5,701 bases of DNA, from NCBI GenBank assembly GCA_005879095.1, contig VBLM01000006.1:1-5701 (forward strand). The letters are read 5' to 3'. The position numbers and the translations under genes are program-made. The notes beneath the pieces were generated by a model. That model ran no database searches. It was not told where the DNA came from and saw nothing but the letters and a program-made list of their open reading frames with translations. Every line of letters begins with the position of its first letter. Position 1 is the first letter of the stretch. The DNA is from Deltaproteobacteria bacterium (lineage in GTDB: Bacteria > Myxococcota > Myxococcia > Myxococcales > 40CM-4-68-19). Shown here in pieces: positions 1 to 4,782 of the stretch.

Positions 1-773
1 AAGAGCAGCGCCGGTGAGTTGAGCGCGCCGACCGAGACCACCAGCGCGCGAGGCTCGACGCGGACGTGCCGGCCGGTCTCGATTTCATTGTAGAGGAGGT
101 GCCCGATGGCCGCGGTCGCGCGCCGGTCCTACCACTCGATCCTGCTCACCCGGCAGTTCGCGTAGACGTCGGCGCCGGCCGCCACCGCGTCGGGCAGGTA
201 CGTGAGCGTCGCGCTCTGTTTGGCGTCGACCGGACACCCCATCCCGCAGTACCCGGTGCGCAGGCAGCCGCGCACGTTGCGTTTGGTCGTGTCCACCTGC
301 CAGCCCATCTTCGTGCAGCCGTCGTAGATGGCGCGGTTGTTGGCGTTGGTGTCCTCGAGATCGACCTTCTGAATCCCGAGCCGCTGCTCGACCTCCTCGA
401 AGTGCGGCCGCAAATCCGAAGGCGTGAGCGCCAGTCCGAAGTGGTCGCGCCAGTACGCGAGCACGTCGTCGGGCGTGCGATACGAGGTGGTCCAGTTCAC
501 GACCGTGCCGCCGCCGACGGCGCGGCCCTGCAGCACCGAAATCGACAGGTCGGCCGTCGCGCGGTTGCCGCGGTCCTGGTACAGCAGCGGAAACGCCGTC
601 GCCTCCTGCATGTCGAACTCGTCCTTCCGGTGGTACCCGCCCTCCTCGAGGACGACCACTTTCGCCCCCGCCCGCGCCAGCCGGGCTGCGACCATCGCCC
701 CGCCGGGGCCGCTGCCGACGATGCAGACGTCGGGCTTGAGGACGAGATCGCTGTCGCTCCCCGTGCGGATCAT
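1..773 (-). CDS. GMC-family FAD-dependent oxidoreductase (catalytic subunit), 3' partial, with an in-frame stop
   Basis: This is the N-terminal part of a glucose-methanol-choline family flavoprotein of the kind that partners gluconate 2-dehydrogenase subunit 3 and oxidises an alcohol or sugar; the substrate cannot be read from the sequence. Seen: a dinucleotide-binding motif VGSGPGG (residues 19-25), the acidic end of the second strand in VVVLEEGG (39-46), the GMC signature-like GGGTVVNW (87-94), and a cysteine cluster C170-x5-C176-x3-C180 followed by AKQS, as in long-chain alcohol oxidase and gluconate dehydrogenase relatives. The start ATG at 773 was chosen because it overlaps the stop of the upstream gene as ATGA and lies just before the FAD motif; it has no clear Shine-Dalgarno, so translational coupling is likely. 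There is no signal peptide. After residue 214 (IEW) a TAG interrupts the frame, but the same frame continues with family-like sequence (VEPRALVVSVGALNSPALL) off the window edge. Confidence 0.88.
129..131 (-). other. In-frame TAG stop inside the GMC oxidoreductase gene
   Basis: Minus-strand codons read ATC GAG TGG TAG GAC CGG CGC GCG. Both sides of the TAG look like the same GMC protein in one frame: upstream YANCRVSRIEW, downstream DRRATAAIGHL and then ETGRHVRVEPRALVVSVGAL. No frame change is needed, so this is a single-codon interruption rather than an indel. At this place relatives commonly have an acidic residue or glycine, so a one-base change from GAG or GGG, for example, would explain it (inference). 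As it stands, the product ends after 214 residues and lacks the substrate-binding and catalytic C-terminal half. Confidence 0.85.
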
Positions 774-1387
774 CTGTGCGACTCGAGGACCGTCTTCACC
801 AGCTCGACGGGCGGGCCGGGATATCCGACCGACGCGTACGTCAAAGGGTCCGAGAAATAAAGCGCGCAGCAGAGCCGCTTCATCGCCTGGAACCCGGTCC
901 GGCGGATGGCCAGCCGCGAGGTCTGCCACGACTTCAAGTGCGCGTCCTGCTCGGCCGCGTCCATCTGCGTGAACGGCCGCGCCGGCCCCCCCATGACGAA
1001 ACTGAAGAGCGCGTTGTCGAAGAGCGCCAGCAGCTGCTTCAAGTCCTTGGCGTCCGACTCGGGCAGCGGGGCGAGAAAGGCGTCGGCCTTCCCGGCGACG
1101 TCGATCTCCGACGGGCTCGGCGCCGCAGGCCGGCGCTCCCCCCGAAGCGCGGCCTGCGCGGCGCCGTCCCCCTCCATCGTCGCGGCGGTCGCTTCCCGGG
1201 CAAGGACGCGATCGGCGACGGCGGCCCAGATGCTGTACTCCGCCGGGGAAAAGAACTGGAGGGGGCGGCCCTTCGGCGGCTGGCGCAGCTTCGTCCTGCG
1301 CAGAGCCACCGGGACCGCTCCCGCGGCGACGAGCAGCGCCGCTCCCCCCAGGGTTTTCTTGAGCAGGCCGCGCCGGCTCTCCGACAT
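770..1387 (-). CDS. Gluconate 2-dehydrogenase subunit 3-like protein with Tat signal
   Basis: This 205-residue protein resembles the small (gamma) subunit of membrane-bound GMC dehydrogenases such as gluconate 2-dehydrogenase (Gluconate_2-dh3 family). Seen: an N-terminal twin-arginine signal, SRRGLLKK (residues 4-11), then a hydrophobic stretch of about residues 12-29; an FFSPAEYSIWAAVADRVL segment (45-62) typical of the start of the family domain; and a C-terminal YFSDPLTYASVGYPGPP region (177-193), which resembles the family's conserved end. No clean signal peptidase site is obvious, so the signal may stay as an anchor. Start ATG at 1387 was preferred to one at 1438, because the longer version would add a basic stretch ahead of the Tat motif and run into the upstream gene. 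Its stop overlaps the GMC start (ATGA). The usual role is to stabilise and co-export the flavoprotein, which here has no signal of its own. Confidence 0.87.
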   Translation of the reverse strand: MSESRRGLLKKTLGGAALLVAAGAVPVALRRTKLRQPPKGRPLQFFSPAEYSIWAAVADRVLAREATAATMEGDGAAQAALRGERRPAAPSPSEIDVAGKADAFLAPLPESDAKDLKQLLALFDNALFSFVMGGPARPFTQMDAAEQDAHLKSWQTSRLAIRRTGFQAMKRLCCALYFSDPLTYASVGYPGPPVELVKTVLESHR

Positions 1388-1412
1388 GCTTGCTCGTATA
1401 CCATTGCGCGGC

Positions 1413-1568
1413 CTACGAGTTGGTCGCCCTGCTCTCACGCGCGGCGGGCGCCTCGCGCGGCACCGGATGCGGCAACCCGCTCACCGAATGCAGCGTGTAG
1501 ACGAGAGCGATCACCCAGAGCGTACCGAGACCGGCCGGAAATCCCCACTCACGGATCAGTTTGCGCAT
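1413..1568 (-). CDS. Small single-pass membrane protein, 51 aa, hypothetical
   Basis: I do not recognise this gene. It reads MRKLIREWGFPAG, then a hydrophobic segment LGTLWVIALVYTLHSVSGL (residues 14-32), then a proline- and arginine-containing tail ending RATNS. The basic N-terminus predicts N-in, with a periplasmic tail of about 19 residues. The best evidence that it is real is a strong Shine-Dalgarno, GGGGAGG, five bases before the ATG. It also ends 25 bases before the next gene on the same strand and lies just downstream of a sigma-54-like promoter, so it would be the first gene of the dehydrogenase operon. It has no CxxCH motif, so it is not a cytochrome c subunit. A membrane anchor or assembly factor for the dehydrogenase is possible but is inference. 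Confidence 0.7.
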   Translation of the reverse strand: MRKLIREWGFPAGLGTLWVIALVYTLHSVSGLPHPVPREAPAARESRATNS

Positions 1569-1573
1569 TTGGT

Positions 1574-1592
1574 CCTCCCCTTCTCGGGGAGG
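1574..1592 (-). repeat. Perfect 7-bp inverted repeat overlapping the Shine-Dalgarno
   Basis: The minus strand reads CCTCCCC-GAGAA-GGGGAGG, a perfect 7-bp GC-rich stem with a five-base loop. The 3' arm is the Shine-Dalgarno of the small membrane protein. In a transcript starting well upstream (for example read-through from the activator gene) the stem would hide the ribosome site. In a transcript starting near 1587 most of the 5' arm would be missing and the site would be free. Confidence 0.6.
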
Positions 1593-1597
1593 GGAAG

Positions 1598-1613
1598 AGC
1601 ACGTCGCGTGCCA
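1598..1613 (-). promoter_or_regulatory. Sigma-54 (-24/-12) promoter for the dehydrogenase operon
   Basis: On the minus strand the site reads TGGCACG-CGAC-GTGCT. Against the classical sigma-54 consensus TGGCACG-N4-TTGCW it differs at one position only (G for T in the -12 box), with the invariant GG and GC at the correct spacing. The predicted transcription start is near 1587, giving a leader of about 19 bases with the Shine-Dalgarno GGGGAGG well placed before the ATG at 1568. The gene immediately upstream encodes a sigma-54 activator. A sigma-70 alternative (TTGACG in the same region) has no acceptable -10 partner. Confidence 0.72.
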
Positions 1614-1637
1614 CTCGCCGGGTACGTCAAGTGGCTG

Positions 1638-1657
1638 ATTTCACGTTGTACTGAAAT
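1638..1657. repeat. Dyad ATTTCA-N8-TGAAAT, possible operator
   Basis: Two perfect six-base arms are separated by eight bases, in the most A/T-rich patch of the intergenic region and about 50-70 bases upstream of the predicted sigma-54 start. The size and symmetry fit a dimeric regulator site or a bending/IHF-type element, but I cannot assign a protein. A chance dyad of this size is possible. Confidence 0.4.
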
Positions 1658-1660
1658 GTA

Positions 1661-1710
1661 GGTGCAACGTCGCGAGACGAGTAGCGCCGCTGTTGCACCG
1701 TCGTTGCAGG
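1661..1710. promoter_or_regulatory. TGCAAC half-site cluster, candidate upstream activating sequence
   Basis: GGTGCAAC (1661-1668) and GTTGCACC (1692-1699) form a perfect 8-bp inverted repeat with a 23-base spacer, and a third, near-identical half-site GTTGCAGG follows at 1703-1710. The third lies 11 bases from the second in the same orientation, one helical turn. The cluster is about 75-125 bases upstream of the predicted sigma-54 start, where enhancer-type activators normally bind. The adjacent activator with its Fis-type helix-turn-helix is the obvious candidate (inference). It could alternatively be a weak stem-loop at the end of the activator transcript, but there is no T-run. Confidence 0.45.
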
Positions 1711-1718
1711 TGTGGCGG

Positions 1719-3110
1719 TCAGCGGAAATCCTGCGGATCGAGCCCGTGGCGCTTGAGCCAGCGTTGCACCTGCATCCGCGCCTTGCCCATCGCCCGCGCC
1801 ATCGAGGAGACGTTGCCGCGGTGCTCCTTGAGCAGGGCGAGCAGCTCGTCGCGCTGACGCAGCTCGTCGTCGGTGAGCACGGGCCGCAGCTCCTTGTCGG
1901 TCTTTTCGGTCGCCGACGGCTCGGCGGGGTGCGCCCACTCGGGAAGGTGCGGCACGTCGATCGGCTGCCCCGAGGCCAGGATCAGGGCCGTCCCCAGGCA
2001 CTTTTCCAGCTCGCGGACGTTGAGCGGCCAGGAGTGCGCGAAGAGGGCGCGCGCGGCGGCAGGCGTGATCGAGATGCGGTCGAGCATCTCGGGCGCCAGC
2101 CGCTTGAAAATCTCGCCGATGAGGAGGCCCAGGTCCTCGCGTCGCTCGCGCAGCGGGGGCAGCCGCACGGTGAAGCCGGAGATGCGCGCGAAGAGGTCGG
2201 CGCGGAAGCTGCCCTGGGCGACCTGCTTTTGCAGGTCGTAATGCGTCGCGGCGAGGACCCGCACGTCGATCTTGATCGGCCGCGTCCCGCCGACCGGCAT
2301 CACTTCCGATTCCTGCAGTGCGCGCAGCAGGACGGCCTGTGCCGCGGCGGGCAGGTCGGCGATCTCGTCGAGGAAGAGGGTGCCCTTGTCGGCGCTGCGC
2401 ATCAGCCCGGGGCGATCTTCGTCGGCGCCGGAGAACGCGCCCTTGCGGTAGCCGAACATCTCGGTTTCCACAAGGGTTTTGGCGATGCCGCCGCAGTTGA
2501 CGGCGACGAACGATCCGGGCCGGCCGGAGAGCTGGTGCAGGGCGCGCGCGGCGATCTCCTTGCCGCTGCCGGTCTCGCCGTGGATGACCACGCTCACCGT
2601 CGATCGCGCGATGGTGCGCAGCCGGCCGATCTCTCCCGCCAGCGCCGGAGAGAACGAGGCCAGACCGGTGGCCGGCGCCTCGAGCTGCTTGGCGTCGAGA
2701 TCGAGCGGCGGCTGCGAGGCGACTTTGTCGCGAAAGAGCAGCAGCGTGTGGCCGAGCTCGATCAGGTCGCCGTCCCTGAGCGCCGCGCGGGTGCAGGGCG
2801 CGCCGTTGACGAACGTCCCGTTGCGCGACCCGGCGTCCTCGACGATCCAGCGCGCGCCCGACAGCCGGATGGTGGCATGCCGCTGCGACATCCACGGATC
2901 GACCACCGCCAGCGAAAGTTCCTTCGTGCGGCGGATCTCTTCACGCGACTCGGCGCGTCCGAGCAGGACCCGATCGACGCCGGCCAGCAAGTGCCGCGAA
3001 GGCGGTGCCGTGGGCCGCTCGCAATACAGGGCGACGTACAGCGCGGGCACCGGCGCCGGCGCGCCAACGCCGCGCTTGATCCCCATCGCCGGCGTCAGCG
3101 TCCCGGCCAT
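1719..3110 (-). CDS. FHA-domain sigma-54-dependent transcriptional activator
   Basis: This 463-residue enhancer-binding protein has an FHA sensor in place of a receiver domain. Domains seen: FHA at about 42-127 with GR (51-52), SQRH (75-78) and SRNGTFVNG (95-103), the phosphothreonine-binding residues; AAA+ at about 150-385 with Walker A GETGSGKE (178-185), the sigma-54-contacting loop GAFSGA (224-229), Walker B GTLFLDE (243-249), an arginine-bearing FRADLFARI segment (302-310) and WPLNVREL (361-368); and a Fis-type helix-turn-helix at about 416-454. The loop has serine where GAFTGA has threonine. Such proteins remodel the sigma-54 RNA polymerase complex using ATP, and FHA versions are expected to follow Ser/Thr kinase signalling. 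The ATG at 3110, 17 bases after the phosphofructokinase stop, was chosen; ATG at 3086 is also possible and neither has a good ribosome site. The frame is open further upstream only because of GC-rich overlap. Confidence 0.93.
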   Translation of the reverse strand: MAGTLTPAMGIKRGVGAPAPVPALYVALYCERPTAPPSRHLLAGVDRVLLGRAESREEIRRTKELSLAVVDPWMSQRHATIRLSGARWIVEDAGSRNGTFVNGAPCTRAALRDGDLIELGHTLLLFRDKVASQPPLDLDAKQLEAPATGLASFSPALAGEIGRLRTIARSTVSVVIHGETGSGKEIAARALHQLSGRPGSFVAVNCGGIAKTLVETEMFGYRKGAFSGADEDRPGLMRSADKGTLFLDEIADLPAAAQAVLLRALQESEVMPVGGTRPIKIDVRVLAATHYDLQKQVAQGSFRADLFARISGFTVRLPPLRERREDLGLLIGEIFKRLAPEMLDRISITPAAARALFAHSWPLNVRELEKCLGTALILASGQPIDVPHLPEWAHPAEPSATEKTDKELRPVLTDDELRQRDELLALLKEHRGNVSSMARAMGKARMQVQRWLKRHGLDPQDFR

Positions 3111-3127
3111 CGCGGCGGATACTACGC

Positions 3128-4156
3128 CTACCCGAAGAACACTTCCGCCACCGCGAAGAACTCCGGCGGGACCGTCTTCAATTTCGCCGTCGCCTCGGCC
3201 AGCGGCACGCTGACGATCTGGTTCCCGCGCAGCGCGGCCATCTTTCCCCACTCGCCGCGCGAGACCATGTCCGCCGCGTGCACGCCGAAGCGCGTCGCGA
3301 GCACACGGTCGAACGCGGTCGGCGAGCCGCCGCGCTGGATGTGGCCCAGCACCGTCGAGCGGGTCTCGAAGCCGGTCTTCTTCTCGATCAACTCCGAGAT
3401 CTGCTGCCCGATGCCGCCCAGCCGGATGTGGCCGAACTCGTCGAGCTTCTCGGCTACCCTGGCTTCGCTGCTGCCCAGCTTCGCGCCCTCGGCCACCACC
3501 ACGATCGAGAACTTCACGCCGCGGCTGCGGTGCCGCCGCTGGATGTGCTCGCAGACCACGTCGATGTCGATCGGCTTTTCCGGAATCAGGATCACGTCCG
3601 CGCCCCCGGCGATGCCGGAGTGGGTCGCGATCCAGCCCGCGTTCCGGCCCATCACCTCGCAGACGATGACGCGGTTGTGCGACTCGGCCGTCGAGTGGAG
3701 CCGGTCGATGGCCTCGGTCGCGATCTGCACCGCGGTGTCGAAACCGAACGTCAGGTCGGTCCCGGAGAGATCGTTGTCGATGGTTTTCGGCACGCCGACG
3801 ACGTTCACGTTCATCGTCGAAAGCTTGGTCGCGACGCCGAGCGTGTCCTCGCCGCCGATGGCCACCACCGCGCCCACGTTGAGCGCCTTGAGGTTCTTGA
3901 TCACCATCTCCGCGCCGCCCGGTTTCTTGAACGGGTTGGTGCGGCTGGTGCCGAGGATGGTGCCGCCGAGGTGGAGGATGCCACTCGCGGCTTCCCGCGT
4001 GAGGCGGTCGTGCAAGGGCGGGTCCATCAAGCCGCGCCAGCCCTCGCGCACGCCCATCACTTCCAGCCCGAGCTGCTCGCCGCGCCGGACGACGGCGCGG
4101 ATCACCGCATTGAGCCCCGGACAATCTCCGCCGCCGGTCAGGACCGCGATTTTCAT
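3128..4156 (-). CDS. pfp: 6-phosphofructokinase, predicted pyrophosphate-dependent
   Basis: This 342-residue cytoplasmic glycolytic enzyme phosphorylates fructose 6-phosphate to fructose 1,6-bisphosphate. Seen: phosphate-donor loop GGGDCPGLNAV (8-18), GGEDT (101-105), PKTIDND (123-129) with the catalytic aspartate D127, MGR (169-171) and LGHIQRGGSP (270-279). The length fits the group III (mixed-substrate) clade. D104 and K124 sit where ATP enzymes such as E. coli PfkA have glycines; this pair is the established signature of pyrophosphate use, so the enzyme is probably reversible and PPi-dependent. ATP use is not excluded without an assay. The start ATG at 4156 is well supported by GAGGGA about seven bases upstream and by homology starting at MKIAVLTGGG. 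It lies 31 bases after the metallopeptidase stop and 17 bases before the activator start, so it is probably co-transcribed with both. Confidence 0.95.
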   Translation of the reverse strand: MKIAVLTGGGDCPGLNAVIRAVVRRGEQLGLEVMGVREGWRGLMDPPLHDRLTREAASGILHLGGTILGTSRTNPFKKPGGAEMVIKNLKALNVGAVVAIGGEDTLGVATKLSTMNVNVVGVPKTIDNDLSGTDLTFGFDTAVQIATEAIDRLHSTAESHNRVIVCEVMGRNAGWIATHSGIAGGADVILIPEKPIDIDVVCEHIQRRHRSRGVKFSIVVVAEGAKLGSSEARVAEKLDEFGHIRLGGIGQQISELIEKKTGFETRSTVLGHIQRGGSPTAFDRVLATRFGVHAADMVSRGEWGKMAALRGNQIVSVPLAEATAKLKTVPPEFFAVAEVFFG

Positions 4157-4187
4157 GATCGTTCCCTCGCGCTTTGCAGCGCTTCCG

Positions 4188-4760
4188 TCAAGAATGCAGC
4201 TGCCGCCGCGTAATCATCTGCACTGGCCCGATGAACAGGTGTTTCTCCGAATACGCCTGGCGCGAAGTGCGGCCGGTGGGGCGCTCGAGCCACTGGCGGG
4301 CGACCATCTCGCCGTCGTGCGCGAGGCCCGACAACAAGGCGGTATCGGCATCGGCCAGGTAGCGGCGCACCAGCGGGCGCAACAACGCCTCGAACTTCGC
4401 TTTCGAGAGCGTCGAGTGGCGGCGCCCGCCGTGCAGCTTGCCGTCGAACGACGCGGAGATGTGCAAAAGCTCGTGGAGCAGCGTCTCGACCCGCTGCTCG
4501 GGCGTCGAAGCGCGGAAGAACTTCGGCCGCAAGGTGACGCAGTAGAGCGCGCGCTTGCCCTTGAGCGAGATGCGGGAACCGGCGAGCGGCCGGATGGTCG
4601 CCCTCGAGCCGCGTCGGGCTTCGCCCGCCACGAAGAGGATGCGGGAGGCCTTTACGTGCGAAAATTCGGGCAGCTTGTGCGCCATGTCGGCGACGATGCG
4701 GCGACAGAGAAGCGTCGCATTCGGCCTCGGCGCGCGACGGGCGCGGACGGTGGTGCGCAC
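4188..4760 (-). CDS. Predicted HExxH zinc metallopeptidase
   Basis: This is a 190-residue putative metalloprotease. Seen: HELLH (residues 96-100) in the context LLHELLHISASFDGKLHGG, with H110 and H115 as possible third metal ligands. The HELLHI...G.LH arrangement resembles small uncharacterised predicted metallopeptidases (COG4900 or phage-metallopeptidase style) more than SprT; this assignment is from memory of motifs and is tentative. No signal peptide or membrane segment is visible, so it is probably cytoplasmic. The N-terminus is basic and low in complexity. The GTG start at 4760 keeps the helical LLCRRIVADMAHKLPEFSHV region; ATG at 4685 is the alternative and would lose part of it. No Shine-Dalgarno precedes either, fitting a leaderless transcript from the hexamer at 4772-4767. 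It is first in a likely operon with the phosphofructokinase and activator genes. Its substrate is unknown. Confidence 0.75.
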   Translation of the reverse strand: MRTTVRARRAPRPNATLLCRRIVADMAHKLPEFSHVKASRILFVAGEARRGSRATIRPLAGSRISLKGKRALYCVTLRPKFFRASTPEQRVETLLHELLHISASFDGKLHGGRRHSTLSKAKFEALLRPLVRRYLADADTALLSGLAHDGEMVARQWLERPTGRTSRQAYSEKHLFIGPVQMITRRQLHS

Positions 4761-4782
4761 GGCGCCATGATATTCTCGTCGC
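4761..4782. promoter_or_regulatory. Divergent, possibly leaderless, overlapping promoters
   Basis: Only 22 bases separate two divergent GTG starts. On the plus strand TATTCT (4771-4776) stands six bases before the GTG at 4783. On the minus strand TATCAT (4772-4767) stands six bases before the GTG at 4760. Both fit the TANNNT -10 hexamer at the distance seen for leaderless transcripts, whose first base is the start codon. Neither side has a Shine-Dalgarno. The two hexamers overlap, so the two promoters would compete for polymerase. Both hexamers come from one short A/T-rich island, so the match could be partly coincidental. Confidence 0.45.

Larger units (their letters stand above)
1569..1718 (-). 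promoter_or_regulatory. Intergenic control region between the activator gene and the dehydrogenase operon
   Basis: This is the only sizeable non-coding stretch in the window (150 bases). In minus-strand order it holds a cluster of TGCAAC half-sites (1710-1661), an ATTTCA/TGAAAT dyad (1657-1638), a sigma-54-like promoter (1613-1598), a GC-rich hairpin (1592-1574) and the Shine-Dalgarno of the small membrane protein. It is noticeably less GC-rich around 1636-1660 than its surroundings, as upstream activating regions often are. No strong terminator with a T-run is visible behind the activator gene. Confidence 0.6.

Noticed and set aside
643..655. Short palindrome around TCCTCGAGGA
   Set aside because: It lies inside the GMC coding region, encoding the LEEGG motif, and is explained by codon choice.
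129..929. A longer start for the GMC protein at 929
   Set aside because: The extra 52 residues lie within the well-supported upstream subunit gene and look non-coding. The ATGA overlap at 773-770 gives a natural start.
770..1438. A longer start for the subunit 3-like protein at 1438
   Set aside because: It would overlap the 51-residue gene and place a basic stretch ahead of the Tat motif. ATG at 1387 puts the twin arginines at residues 5-6.
1626..1631. TTGACG (minus strand) as a sigma-70 -35 box
   Set aside because: No acceptable -10 hexamer follows at 16-18 bases. The sigma-54 match a few bases downstream is much better.
1661..1699. The 8-bp inverted repeat as a terminator of the activator gene
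   Set aside because: The loop would be 23 bases and no T-run follows. A protein-binding site is more plausible, although a weak stem-loop cannot be excluded.
1719..4124. An 801-codon frame that would fuse extra sequence to the front of the activator
   Set aside because: The first 338 codons overlap the phosphofructokinase gene in another frame and are arginine-rich without motifs. The real protein starts near 3110 or 3086.
3278..4213. A 311-codon plus-strand frame rich in histidine, aspartate and alanine
   Set aside because: It is the exact antisense shadow of the phosphofructokinase gene.
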